Assembly (NCBI RefSeq): GCF_014596445.1 | Contig: NZ_MECL01000196.1 | Coordinates: 56,333 to 120,332, forward strand | Reading direction: 5' to 3' | Origin: Streptomyces sp. CBMA29 | GTDB lineage: Bacteria; Actinomycetota; Actinomycetes; Streptomycetales; Streptomycetaceae | DNA length: 64,000 bases | Shown here: positions 50,081 to 58,692 of the stretch, one piece after another | Position numbering within the stretch: the stretch's first letter is position 1 | Layout of the letters: each line of letters opens with the position of its first letter | The notes under the pieces: generated by a model | The model's input: the letters and a program-made list of their open reading frames with translations, nothing else | Told to the model about the DNA's origin: nothing | The model's database searches: none | Program-made: the position numbers and the translations under genes

Positions 50081-50598
50081 GGGCAGCCGGGGCGTGACGG
50101 GGGTCACGGCCGCCGCCCCGGTGTGATCTTCGGCGCAGGGTTCGTGGGTCCCCTGTTGTCTCGTTGTGTCTCTTCCGCCTCTCAGCTTGCCTTTTGGCAT
50201 CGAGAGCGGCGGTAATGGCCCAAGCGTGACGGAGAGCACGTAAGCGGACTCTTGCCTGCATCACCATGTCTCGTGTCAAAATGGGACATCGGGTCCTCCT
50301 CGGACGCGTTTCGAAGGTGGGGATGGGGCAGATGATCAGGTTGTGACTGATCGTCACGTTGGTGTGACTGTCCGCTATGACACGGTCCATCGGCTTCCGC
50401 CGAGCTTGAACACCTGAGAGGGCAATTCCATCGGTTTGGCCGACGAGGCTGGACGGATGGTGTAGTTGTAGTGCCGAGGACAAGCCGTTCGTCCTATTAC
50501 CGACTCGGCCCACGTCTGCCATTTCGGGCAACGTGGGTCAAGGTGCAGAATTTAGAGGAAAGAACCGCGTTGGTTCGGTTCTCTCGAGGAGGCCGCTC
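50081..50598 (+). promoter_or_regulatory. Long upstream region of bldC
   Basis: 518 bp without a supported gene between the hypothetical gene and bldC. GC falls markedly in parts (for example about 50250-50420 and 50520-50590). Related GTGAC/GTCAC phrases recur around 50335-50380. GAGGAGG at 50586-50592 is the bldC ribosome binding site. A long leader or several promoters are possible. Confidence 0.5.
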
Positions 50599-50805
50599 AT
50601 GACCGCTCGCACCCCTGATGCCGAGCCGTTGCTCACCCCTGCTGAGGTCGCCACCATGTTCCGCGTCGACCCGAAGACGGTCACGCGCTGGGCAAAGGCC
50701 GGCAAGCTCACATCCATCCGCACGCTCGGCGGGCACCGCCGCTACCGCGAGGCGGAGGTCCGCGCGCTGTTGGCGGGCATTCCGCAGCAGCGCAGCGAGG
50801 CCTGA
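50599..50805 (+). CDS. bldC: Developmental regulator BldC (MerR-like)
   Basis: 68-residue winged-helix protein: LLTPAEVATMFRVDPKTVTRWAKAGKLTSIRTLGGHRRYREAEVRALL. It is a MerR-type DNA-binding domain without an effector domain. BldC binds cooperatively to direct repeats and delays the switch to development in Streptomyces. The full length and sequence match the known protein almost residue for residue as I recall it. The ATG at 50599 follows GAGGAGG by 6 nt. A strong terminator lies about 130 bp downstream. Confidence 0.97.
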   Translation: MTARTPDAEPLLTPAEVATMFRVDPKTVTRWAKAGKLTSIRTLGGHRRYREAEVRALLAGIPQQRSEA

Positions 50806-50935
50806 CAGCCCTTTGGGCGGCTAACGGGGCCCCCACCCCATATGTCGCCCGACCCGAAGGCCACCTGCCCCCATCAGGGACGCCGGAGGGAGCTACGAGC
50901 TCTACCAGCTCCACCCAGCTCCACCCAGCTTCACC

Positions 50936-50976
50936 AAGACCGCATCGGACTCCGCCGGGTCCGATGCGGTCTTTTT
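50936..50976 (+). terminator. Intrinsic terminator downstream of bldC
   Basis: AAGACCGCATCGGAC (50936-50950) and GTCCGATGCGGTCTT (50959-50973) make a 15-bp stem around an 8-nt loop, followed by a T run (50972-50976). This is one of the few classical rho-independent terminators in the window. Before it, CAGCTCCACC is repeated about three times (50908-50930). Confidence 0.93.
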
Positions 50977-51364
50977 CGTGCCCGCGGCGGCCTGGGGCGG
51001 CCCCGGGCCGCCGCGGGGTCATGTGGGGCCGCGCGGGCGGTTTGTGGGCGTTCCGTGCGCGCCAGGGGCGTGGTCTGTGGGGTCCTGGGGGCGGTTGCGT
51101 GCTAGCGCCGGAGTCGTCCCCAGGGAGGTGCAATTGCACATATTAAATCGAGAGCCTTCCGGAGGGCGTCGAGTTCCCCACTCCCGAAACAGGTTTCCGT
51201 GACTCCCGTCACACTCCGGGCACTTGTGGATCTTGATCCCCGTACGCTAATGAACTCCCCGCGGCGCGGGGCGAGTAGACCGAGGGCGCTCTCCGCGTCG
51301 GCGCCAGTGGCCCTCCTCCGACCACATGAGGAGCCGCAGTGGGCGAAGGCTCGGGCACAGCGAA
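50977..51364. other. Non-coding gap between bldC terminator and tRNA-Asp
   Basis: No gene supported. A 12-bp palindrome GTGCAATTGCAC lies at 51128-51139 inside an AT-rich patch (ATATTAAAT) unusual for this genome. No attachment-site duplication of the tRNA 3' end was seen. Confidence 0.5.
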
Positions 51365-51396
51365 AAGACCCGCACCTTGAAGTGGGTGCGGGTCTT
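51365..51396 (-). terminator. Terminator of tRNA-Asp copy 1
   Basis: AAGACCCGCACC and GGTGCGGGTCTT form a 12-bp stem with an 8-nt loop. Read on the minus strand it ends in a TTTT run, directly downstream of the tRNA. Confidence 0.82.
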
Positions 51397-51412
51397 ATGG
51401 CAGACGGTACGG

Positions 51413-51487
51413 CGGTCCTGACGGGATTTGAACCCGCGGCCTCCACCTTGACAGGGTGGCGAGCACTCCAAACTGCTCCACAGGACC
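51413..51487 (-). tRNA. tRNA-Asp (anticodon GTC), copy 1
   Basis: 75 nt, CCA not encoded. The acceptor GGTCCTG / CAGGACC is perfect, the anticodon loop is CTGTCAA with anticodon GTC, the T-loop is TTCAAAT, and the discriminator is G. It is identical to the copy at 55735-55809. Confidence 0.96.
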
Positions 51488-51578
51488 TGGTGTCACAGCC
51501 TGTTGGGCTCGGCTGCGAGACAGACTGTACAGCAGGTCAGGGGGTGGGGTCGAACTCGTTGCCGGAGGCAGGCGGCGG

Positions 51579-54500
51579 TCAGGCCCAGGCGTCGTCGAGG
51601 GCCTTGAAGACGCGTTTGTCGGACACCGGGAACGCCGTGCCCAGCGCGTGCGCGAAGTAGCTGACGCGCAGCTCCTCGATCATCCAGCGGATGTCCCGCA
51701 CCGCGGCCGGCACCGGCCGCCCGGCCGACTGCGCGGCCAGCAGCTCGCCGTACTCGGCCTGGATCTCCCGGACCTTCTCCATCCGCGTGGTGTCCCGCTG
51801 GACCCCCGTCGGCATCTGCTGGAGGCGGCGGTCGACGCCGACCAGATACCGCATCAGGTCGGGCAGCCGCTTGAGCCCCGCGTCGGTCACGAAACCGGCG
51901 TGCACGAGGCCCGCGAGCTGCTCCCGTACGTCCTGGAGGTTGGCGACCAGCGCGAGGCTCGTGGTGTCCTTCAGGCGCCGCTCGCAGGACTGCCAGGCGG
52001 CCAGCACCTGCTGGACCCGCTGGACGCTGCGCGAGGTCAGCTCGACCAGATCGGCGCGGACCGCGTCGTACAGCTTGCGGAAGGACTCCTCGTCCCACGC
52101 GGGCCCGCCGTGGTCGGCGATCAGCCGGTCGGCGGCGGCGGTCGCGCAGTCCTCGAAGAGCGCCTGCACGCTGCCGTGCGGATTGCGCGAGAGCGCCAGC
52201 TTCTGCTGGTTGGACAGCTTGTCGGCGGCGAATTTGGCCGGGTTCACCGGCACGTTGAGCAGGATCAGCCGCCGGGTGCCCCGCCACATCGCCGCGGCCT
52301 GCTCCGGCTCGGTGTCGAAGAGCCGTACGGCCACGGTGGCGCCCTCGTCGACGAGCGCGGGGAACGCCTTGACGGGCTGGCCCGCGCGCCGTGCCTCGAA
52401 GGTGCGCGGCAGCGCGCCGATCGTCCAGTCGGTGAGCCCGGTGCGCTGCTGGACCGAGGCGAGCGCGGGGTCGGAGGCCGACTCGAATGCCTTGGTGATC
52501 GCCTCCCGCGTCTTCGGCTTCAGCCGCAGCCGCAGCGCGTCGAGGTCCTTGTCCTCGGCGAGCTTGCGGCGTCGCTCGTCCACCACGCGGAAGGTGATCT
52601 TCAGATGCTCGGGCACCTTGCCGAGGTCGAAGTCCTCCCCGGTGACCGGCACCCCGACCATCTTCTGCAACTCCCGCGCCAGCACGGACGGCAGGGGGTC
52701 GGGCCCGGCGACCGCCGTGTTCAGGAAGCGCTTGGCGTAGTTCGGCGCGGGTACGTAATGGCGGCGGATCGCCTTGGGCAGCGAGCGGATCAGCTCGGTG
52801 ACGACCTCCTCGCGCAGGCCCGGGATCTGCCAGTCGAAGCCGTCGGCCGAGACCTGGTTGAGGACCTGGAGCGGGATGTGGACGGTGACGCCGTCGGCGT
52901 CGGCGCCCGGCTCGAACTGGTACGTCACGCGGAATGTGAGCGCGCCCTGCCGCCAGGAGTCCGGGTAGTCGTCCTTGGTGACGGCCTCCGCGTTCTCGTT
53001 GATCAGCATGGAGTGCTCGAAATTCAGCAACTCCGGCTCTTCGCGCCGCTTCTGCTTCCACCAGGAGTCGAAGTGAGCGCCGGACACGACGTCTTCTGGC
53101 AGCCGTGCGTCGTAGAAGTCGAACAGCGTCTCGTCGTCCACGAGGATGTCGCGGCGCCGGGCGCGGTGCTCCAACTCCTCGACCTCGCCCAGCAGTTTGC
53201 GGTTGTCGTGGAAGAACTGGTGGTGGGTGCGCCAGTCGCCCTCGACCAGCGCGTTGCGGATGAACAGCTCGCGGGAGACCTCGGGGTCGATCCGGCCGTA
53301 GGTGACCTTGCGCTGGGCGACCAGCGGGACGCCGTAGAGGGTGACGCGCTCGTACGCCATCACCGCCGCCTGGTCCTTCTCCCAATGCGGCTCGCTGTAG
53401 GTGCGCTTGACCAGGTGCTGGGCCAGCGGCTCCACCCACTCCGGCTCGATCCGCGCGTTGACCCGCGCCCACAGCCGGGAGGTCTCCACCAACTCGGCCG
53501 ACATGATCCAGCGCGGCGGCTTCTTGAACAGCGCCGAGCCGGGGAAGACGGCGAATTTGGCGCTGCGCGCGCCCAGATACTCGTTCTTGTCCGTGTCTTT
53601 GAGCCCCAGGTGCGACAACAGCCCCGCCAGCAGCGACTGGTGGACCCGTACCGGATCGGCCGCGTCCTCCTCGGACGTGGGCTCGGTGACCGTGATGCCC
53701 ATCGACTTCGCGACCGTACGGAGCTGGCTGTAGATGTCCTGCCACTCGCGGATGCGCAGGTAGTTGAGGTATTCGCTGCGGCACATGCGGCGGAAGGCAG
53801 ACGAGGACAGGTCCTTCTGCCGGTCGCGGACGTAGCTCCACAGGGCGAGGAAGGACAGGAAGTCGCTGGTCTCGTCGCGGAAGCGGGCGTGGCTCTGGTC
53901 GGCCTGCGTCTGCTTGTCCGCGGGGCGTTCGCGCGGGTCCTGGATGGACAGCGCCGCCGCGATCACCATGACCTCGCGCGCGCACCCGTTGCGGTCGGCC
54001 TCCAGCACCATACGGGCGAGCCGGGGGTCCACCGGGAGCTGCGAGAGCTTGCGGCCCAGCGGGGTCAGCCGCTTGCGCGGGTCCTTCTCCTTGGGGTCCA
54101 ACGCGCCCAGCTCTTCGAGGAGTTGGACACCGTCCTTGATGTTCCGGCTGTCCGGCGGGTCGATGAAGGGGAAGCGCGCGATGTCGCCGAGCCCGGCCGC
54201 CGTCATCTGGAGGATGACCGAGGCCAGGTTGGTCCGCAGGATCTCGGCGTCGGTGAACTCCGGCCGGGACAGGAAGTCGTCCTCGTCGTACAGCCGGATG
54301 CAGACGCCGTCCGAGGTACGGCCGCAGCGGCCCTTGCGCTGGTTCGCGCTGGCCTGGCTGATCCGCTCGATCGGCAGCCGCTGCACCTTGGTGCGGTGGC
54401 TGTAGCGGGAGATCCTGGCGGTGCCGGGGTCGATCACATAGCGGATGCCGGGGACGGTCAGCGACGTCTCGGCGACGTTCGTGGCCAGGACCACTCGCCG

Positions 54501-55520
54501 CCCGCTGTGCTGCTGGAAGACGCGGTGCTGCTCGGCCGACGACAGCCGCGCGTACAGCGGCAGCACCTCGGTCGAGCGGAGGTTCTTCTTGGTCAGGGCG
54601 TCCGCGGTGTCGCGGATCTCGCGCTCGCCGGAGAGGAAGACCAGGATGTCGCCGGGACCCTCGGCCTGGAGTTCGTCGACCGCGTCGCAGATCGCGGTGA
54701 TCTGGTCGCGGTCTGACTCCTCGCTGTCCTCCTCAAGCAACGGCCGGTAGCGGACCTCCACCGGATACGTACGCCCGCTGACCTCGACCACCGGCGCGTC
54801 GCCGAAATGCCGGGAGAAGCGCTGCGGGTCGATCGTCGCCGAGGTGATGATCACCTTCAGGTCCGGGCGGCGCGGCAGGAGTTGGGCCAGGTAGCCGAGG
54901 ATGAAGTCGATGTTGAGGCTGCGCTCGTGCGCCTCGTCGATGATGATCGTGTCGTACGCGCGCAGCTCGCGGTCGGTCTGGATCTCGGCGAGCATGATGC
55001 CGTCGGTCATCAGCTTGACCAGCGTGGAGTCGCCGACCTGGTCGGTGAAGCGGACCTTCCAGCCGACCGCCTGCCCGAGCGGTGTCGCCAGCTCCTCCGC
55101 CACGCGCTCGGCGACGGTACGGGCCGCGATCCGGCGCGGCTGGGTGTGGCCGATCAGGCCGCGCACCCCGCGGCCCAGCTCCAGACAGATCTTCGGGATC
55201 TGCGTCGTCTTGCCCGAGCCCGTCTCGCCCGCGACGATCACCACCTGGTGGTCGCGGATCGCCGCCAGGATGTCGTCCTTCCTCTGACTGACCGGCAGCG
55301 CCTCGGGATAGCTGATCCCCGGCACGGCGGCCCGGCGGGCCGCCAGCCGCGCCTCGCCCTTGTCCATCTCGGCGGCGATCTCGGCCAGCACCGAGGCCCG
55401 CGCCTCCGGCTTGCGGATGCGGCGGGCGCCGTCGAGTCGGCGGCCGAGCCGCTGCTCGTCGCGCAAAGTCAGCGACGGCAGCCGTGCGGCGAGATCAGCG
55501 GAGGTGGGTTGGGTAGACAT
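51579..55520 (-). CDS. hrpA: ATP-dependent RNA helicase HrpA (DEAH box)
   Basis: 1313 residues, the full HrpA length. Helicase motifs: GETGSGKTT (98-106), TQPRR, DEAHERS, TSATID, VLATNVAETSLTVPGI, QRKGRCGR. Helicase-associated and OB-fold domains follow, then the large HrpA-specific C-terminal domain (DUF3418). HrpA resolves stalled or collided ribosomes on mRNA in other bacteria. The ATG at 55520 gives MSTQPTSADLAARLP; a longer frame adds an Arg-rich, non-conserved stretch. It lies between tRNA genes on the same strand. Confidence 0.97.
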   Translation of the reverse strand: MSTQPTSADLAARLPSLTLRDEQRLGRRLDGARRIRKPEARASVLAEIAAEMDKGEARLAARRAAVPGISYPEALPVSQRKDDILAAIRDHQVVIVAGETGSGKTTQIPKICLELGRGVRGLIGHTQPRRIAARTVAERVAEELATPLGQAVGWKVRFTDQVGDSTLVKLMTDGIMLAEIQTDRELRAYDTIIIDEAHERSLNIDFILGYLAQLLPRRPDLKVIITSATIDPQRFSRHFGDAPVVEVSGRTYPVEVRYRPLLEEDSEESDRDQITAICDAVDELQAEGPGDILVFLSGEREIRDTADALTKKNLRSTEVLPLYARLSSAEQHRVFQQHSGRRVVLATNVAETSLTVPGIRYVIDPGTARISRYSHRTKVQRLPIERISQASANQRKGRCGRTSDGVCIRLYDEDDFLSRPEFTDAEILRTNLASVILQMTAAGLGDIARFPFIDPPDSRNIKDGVQLLEELGALDPKEKDPRKRLTPLGRKLSQLPVDPRLARMVLEADRNGCAREVMVIAAALSIQDPRERPADKQTQADQSHARFRDETSDFLSFLALWSYVRDRQKDLSSSAFRRMCRSEYLNYLRIREWQDIYSQLRTVAKSMGITVTEPTSEEDAADPVRVHQSLLAGLLSHLGLKDTDKNEYLGARSAKFAVFPGSALFKKPPRWIMSAELVETSRLWARVNARIEPEWVEPLAQHLVKRTYSEPHWEKDQAAVMAYERVTLYGVPLVAQRKVTYGRIDPEVSRELFIRNALVEGDWRTHHQFFHDNRKLLGEVEELEHRARRRDILVDDETLFDFYDARLPEDVVSGAHFDSWWKQKRREEPELLNFEHSMLINENAEAVTKDDYPDSWRQGALTFRVTYQFEPGADADGVTVHIPLQVLNQVSADGFDWQIPGLREEVVTELIRSLPKAIRRHYVPAPNYAKRFLNTAVAGPDPLPSVLARELQKMVGVPVTGEDFDLGKVPEHLKITFRVVDERRRKLAEDKDLDALRLRLKPKTREAITKAFESASDPALASVQQRTGLTDWTIGALPRTFEARRAGQPVKAFPALVDEGATVAVRLFDTEPEQAAAMWRGTRRLILLNVPVNPAKFAADKLSNQQKLALSRNPHGSVQALFEDCATAAADRLIADHGGPAWDEESFRKLYDAVRADLVELTSRSVQRVQQVLAAWQSCERRLKDTTSLALVANLQDVREQLAGLVHAGFVTDAGLKRLPDLMRYLVGVDRRLQQMPTGVQRDTTRMEKVREIQAEYGELLAAQSAGRPVPAAVRDIRWMIEELRVSYFAHALGTAFPVSDKRVFKALDDAWA

Positions 55521-55614
55521 ACGCGGTCCAGGATCGCATCTGCGGCGGGCGCGCGGCGAACGCATTTCCCCGCGGCGGTACGCACGGTGACGGTGGGGCG
55601 CATGGCGCACGGGA

Positions 55615-55652
55615 ACGACGTAGGCCCCGTCCGGAGACGGGGCCTACGTCGT
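55615..55652 (-). terminator. Terminator downstream of tRNA-Phe
   Basis: ACGACGTAGGCCCCGTC and GACGGGGCCTACGTCGT form a perfect 17-bp stem with a CGGA tetraloop, 4 bp after the tRNA on its own strand. Confidence 0.88.
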
Positions 55653-55656
55653 GCGG

Positions 55657-55730
55657 TGGCTGGGGCCGGGGTCGAACCGGCGACCTACCGCTTTTCAGGC
55701 GGTCGCTCGTACCAACTGAGCTACCCAGCC
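55657..55730 (-). tRNA. tRNA-Phe (anticodon GAA)
   Basis: 74 nt, no encoded CCA. The acceptor GGCTGGG / CCCAGCC is perfect, D-loop GG present, anticodon loop CTGAAAA (GAA), T-loop TTCGACC, discriminator A. It is 4 bp downstream of tRNA-Asp copy 2, so the two are cotranscribed. Confidence 0.96.
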
Positions 55731-55734
55731 GCAG

Positions 55735-55809
55735 CGGTCCTGACGGGATTTGAACCCGCGGCCTCCACCTTGACAGGGTGGCGAGCACTCCAAACTGCTC
55801 CACAGGACC
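55735..55809 (-). tRNA. tRNA-Asp (anticodon GTC), copy 2
   Basis: 75 nt, identical to the copy at 51413-51487. It is the first gene of an Asp-Phe tRNA pair ending at the hairpin at 55615-55652. Confidence 0.96.
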
Positions 55810-56032
55810 AAGCTTGTGCGGGACAATTCTCGCACAGGATCTCGGGTGCTCCGTACCGCTTGTCCGCCGCTGATCCGGGACCGGAAAGTGACCGGATCAT
55901 CACGCTGGGACAGGGGCACGTCGCTGGATCAGCGTAGCAGACCCCGGCAGAGCTCCTTCGTGGCCGCGAATGCCCGTGAGCCCGCCAGCCCGTGAGCCCG
56001 TCGGGTCGTCAGGCCGCCAGCCCGTCAGGCCC

Positions 56033-56554
56033 TCAGGCCGTCTCGTCGCGGAACACCGCGCGCACGATCCGGCCGACGCCGTCGCGGCCCGGGGCCACTT
56101 CCCACTCGTCGCACACCGCGTCCACCAGCAGCAGCCCGCGGCCGTTGACCTCGTGGGTGCCGCTGTCGCGCATGACCGGGCCCTCGCCGACGTTTCCGTG
56201 GTCCTCGACCTCGATACGGACCCGTACGCCGTCGCGCCGGACGGAACAGATGACGGTCGGGCTCGTCGTATGACGCACGGCATTGGTGACGAGTTCACTC
56301 ACCAACAGAGCCGCCGTATCGCAGGCGTCCAGGCCGCATCCGCGCGCGGTCAGATATGCGCGCGCACGGCGCCGGGCCTCGGAAACCGACGCGCCGCATG
56401 CCAGCAGTTCGAAAGTGCAGCCGTCGGCACGAGGCCGGGGCGTACGGGAAGCGGAGCCAATGCCGGGAGTAGTCAGCCGGGAACTCACGGTATCGGTGGT
56501 AGGTGAACCCACAGCGGAGATTCCTCTCCATCGCGTGTGCGTGAACGTGGTCAC
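56033..56554 (-). CDS. ATP-binding regulatory protein (RsbW/SpoIIAB-like HATPase)
   Basis: Anti-sigma-factor-type kinase fold of 173 residues. The HATPase core has LLVSELVTNAVRHTTSP (N-box), VEDHGNVGE (G1) and NGRGLLLVDAVCDEW (G2). Streptomycetes carry dozens of such genes; partners are generally unknown. It starts at GTG 56554, which lies 7 nt after a -10 element and lacks a ribosome binding site, so it is probably leaderless. It is divergent from an XRE/DUF5753 gene with its DUF397 partner, a common trio in Streptomyces. Downstream (55977-56040) CCCGTCAGGC-type repeats follow. Confidence 0.9.
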   Translation of the reverse strand: MTTFTHTRWRGISAVGSPTTDTVSSRLTTPGIGSASRTPRPRADGCTFELLACGASVSEARRRARAYLTARGCGLDACDTAALLVSELVTNAVRHTTSPTVICSVRRDGVRVRIEVEDHGNVGEGPVMRDSGTHEVNGRGLLLVDAVCDEWEVAPGRDGVGRIVRAVFRDETA

Positions 56555-56560
56555 CTGGCC

Positions 56561-56590
56561 ACTATGCGCCCCGGCGCGCTCAGTGGGCAA
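56561..56590 (-). promoter_or_regulatory. Promoter of the HATPase gene
   Basis: On the minus strand TTGCCC (complement of 56585-56590), an 18-bp spacer and CATAGT (complement of 56561-56566) lie just before the GTG at 56554. This fits a sigma-HrdB-type promoter for a leaderless transcript. Confidence 0.6.
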
Positions 56591-56689
56591 GGTTAATCTT
56601 GATAATTTCACCGAGAAGGCAATCGAGGTGTGGATATCACCGAGGGGGTGGCACACTTCTCCCATGGACTCGGTGAGAGGAGCCGGGGC

Positions 56690-57562
56690 GTGACCGCTGC
56701 GCAGTCGTCGGGCGGCTCGACCGTCCGGCTGATGGTGCTCGGCAGACGATTGCGCGACCTGCGGGTCGCCGCCGGGAAGTCGTTCGAGGACGCCGCCGTC
56801 GTCCTCGACGTGGCTCCTCTGACGATCCGACGCATGGAGCTGGCCAAGGGCAAGTGGAAGCTCCCCTACGTCAAGACGCTGCTGGAGGAGTACGGCGTCC
56901 CCGGCGACGAGGCCAGGACCTTCCTCGCCCTCGTCCGCGAGGCCAACCAGCCCGGCTGGTGGCACCGCTACCGGGACGCCCTGCCCGCCTGGTTCAGCGG
57001 ATACGTCAGCCTGGAGGAAGAGGCCAGCCTCATCCGGGCCTACGAACCCCACTACATCCCCGGCCTGCTCCAGACCGAGGAATACGCGCTGACCGTGCTG
57101 CGGGCCGGCGTCCACGACGCCGAGGAGAAGGTCGACCAGGAGGTCGAACGCCGGGTCGCCGTCCGCAGGCAGCGGCAGCACCTGCTCACCTCCGCGAATC
57201 CGCCCGAATTGTGGGTGGTCATGGACGAGACCGTGTTCCGCCGTCCCATGGTGCCCGCCGAGATCATGCGGGCCCAGATCGACCGCCTCATCGAAGCGGC
57301 CGAACAGCCGAACATCAAGCTTCAGGTGATGCCTTTCGGCATCTGCGCGCACGAGGGCATGTACGGGTCGTTCCACATCTTCCGATTCCCGCACGAGGAG
57401 ATCTCCGACATCGTCTATGTCGAGAATCTCGTCGGCGCCGTCTATCTCGACGAGTACGACGATGTCACGACCTTCCAGGAAGCCCTGGACCGTATGTGCG
57501 CCCATGCCCTGCCAGTACAACGCACCGGAGAATTCCTCGGTGCCATTCGCAAGGAGCTCTAG
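56690..57562 (+). CDS. XRE-family HTH regulator with DUF5753 domain
   Basis: 290 residues. The N-terminal XRE HTH (about 14-72: LGRRLRDLRVAAGKSFEDAAVVLDVAPLTIRRME) is followed by DUF5753 with AYEPHYIPGLLQTEEYAL, RRQRQHLLTSANPPELWVVMDETV and LQVMPFGICAHEG. This is the AbaA-ORFA/WhiJ-like family. Members usually act with a small DUF397 protein encoded next to them to control development or antibiotic synthesis. GTG 56690 has AGAGGAG 7 nt upstream and matches homologue starts. The DUF397 partner follows after 4 bp. Confidence 0.93.
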   Translation: MTAAQSSGGSTVRLMVLGRRLRDLRVAAGKSFEDAAVVLDVAPLTIRRMELAKGKWKLPYVKTLLEEYGVPGDEARTFLALVREANQPGWWHRYRDALPAWFSGYVSLEEEASLIRAYEPHYIPGLLQTEEYALTVLRAGVHDAEEKVDQEVERRVAVRRQRQHLLTSANPPELWVVMDETVFRRPMVPAEIMRAQIDRLIEAAEQPNIKLQVMPFGICAHEGMYGSFHIFRFPHEEISDIVYVENLVGAVYLDEYDDVTTFQEALDRMCAHALPVQRTGEFLGAIRKEL

Positions 57563-57566
57563 GCCA

Positions 57567-57797
57567 GTGAATCGCATACACAACGCTGTTCTCACGCTGG
57601 GAGCGGAAGGCTGGCACAAGCCGTGGAGCGGAAGCAACGGCGGCAGTTGCGTGGAGGTCCGCAGGCTTCCCGACGGCCGTTACGCGGTCCGCCAGTCCAC
57701 CGATCCGGAAGGTCCCGCGCTGATCTTCACGCAGATCGAACTCGACGTCTTCTCCCAGGGCTGGGAGGCTGGACAGGCCGGCCTCGCGGTTTCCTGA
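57567..57797 (+). CDS. DUF397 protein (partner of the upstream XRE regulator)
   Basis: 76 residues with the DUF397 pattern WHKPWSGSNGGSCVEVRRLPDGRYAVRQSTDPEGPALIFT. Small beta-rich proteins of this family (including BldB-associated and WhiJ-associated ones) are thought to bind the paired XRE/DUF5753 protein, sometimes like an antitoxin. The GTG lies 4 bp after the regulator stop, with AGGAG inside the end of that gene. Confidence 0.92.
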   Translation: MNRIHNAVLTLGAEGWHKPWSGSNGGSCVEVRRLPDGRYAVRQSTDPEGPALIFTQIELDVFSQGWEAGQAGLAVS

Positions 57798-57842
57798 CGC
57801 TCATCACTTACTTAACGCAGGCGTACTCAGGAGGAACAGCGG

Positions 57843-58673
57843 ATGCCCGACGACATGGCCTGGACGCGGCGGCCTGCGAACTACGAGCCGCCCGAGATCG
57901 ACACGAGCGTCGCGCACTCGGCACGGGTGTACGACTACATTCTCGGCGGCAAGGACAACTACCCGCTGGACCGCGAGGCCGCCGAGCAGATGCTGAGCGG
58001 CTGGCCCAGCCTGCGGATATCGATGCGTGAGAACCGTAAATTCATGCACCGGGCCGTCCGCTTCATGGCCGAGCAGGGCATCGACCAGTTCCTGGACATC
58101 GGCACCGGCATTCCGACCTCGCCGAATCTCCACGAGATCGCGCAGGGCGTCACCCCCGGCGCGCACGTCGTCTACATGGACAACGACCCGATCGTGCTGG
58201 CCCACGCGGGCGCCCGGCTGACCAGCACGCCCGAGGGCCGTACCGCCTACATCCACGCGGACATGAAGGACCCGGCGGCGATCCTCGGCTCGGCCGAACT
58301 GGCCGAGACCCTGGACATGTCCCGGCCCGTCGGCCTGTCGATCATCGCCGTGCTCCAGTTCGTCATGGACGACCAGAAGGCGTACGACCTGGTCGAGCAG
58401 TACGTGGACATCCTGCCGTCCGGCAGCTACCTGGCGATCTCCACGGTCACCACCGACTCCAGCCCGAAGCCGATCGGCGGTGTCGTCGCCGAGTACACCA
58501 AGCGCGGCATGCCCGCCCGCAACCGCACCCACGCCGAGGTGCTGCCCTTCTTCGCGGGTCTCGACCTGGTCGAGCCCGGCGTCACCCTCGTCCACAACTG
58601 GCGCCCGGAGCCCGGGGGCACGGTCGACGACTCGCAGGTCGCGATGTACGGGGGAGTGGCGTACAAGCCGTAA
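57843..58673 (+). CDS. SAM-dependent methyltransferase, SAV2177/DUF574 family
   Basis: 276 residues. The family hallmarks are near the N-terminus: ARVYDYILGGKDNYPLDREAAE (about 28-48), then the SAM-binding FLDIGTGIPTSPN (83-95), YMDNDPIVLAHA and a late GGVAYKP. This is a streptomycete-expanded family with no assigned substrate. AGGAGG lies 8 nt before the ATG. It follows the XRE/DUF397 pair by 45 bp; such methyltransferases are often found beside them. Confidence 0.93.
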   Translation: MPDDMAWTRRPANYEPPEIDTSVAHSARVYDYILGGKDNYPLDREAAEQMLSGWPSLRISMRENRKFMHRAVRFMAEQGIDQFLDIGTGIPTSPNLHEIAQGVTPGAHVVYMDNDPIVLAHAGARLTSTPEGRTAYIHADMKDPAAILGSAELAETLDMSRPVGLSIIAVLQFVMDDQKAYDLVEQYVDILPSGSYLAISTVTTDSSPKPIGGVVAEYTKRGMPARNRTHAEVLPFFAGLDLVEPGVTLVHNWRPEPGGTVDDSQVAMYGGVAYKP

Positions 58674-58692
58674 CGGCCCGTACGTGCTCGGC

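Noticed and set aside
51199..51660. Possible small gene between bldC and hrpA
   Set aside because: The frame runs through the tRNA-Asp gene and its terminator and has no ribosome binding site or recognisable product.
51456..54716. Open frame of about 1086 codons opposite hrpA
   Set aside because: Antisense to HrpA, which has every helicase motif. The translation is low-complexity and lacks a ribosome binding site.
51413..55809. Integrative element using the tRNA-Asp or tRNA-Phe genes
   Set aside because: The identical tRNA-Asp copies flank only hrpA, a housekeeping gene. No integrase, excisionase or partial tRNA duplicate was seen.
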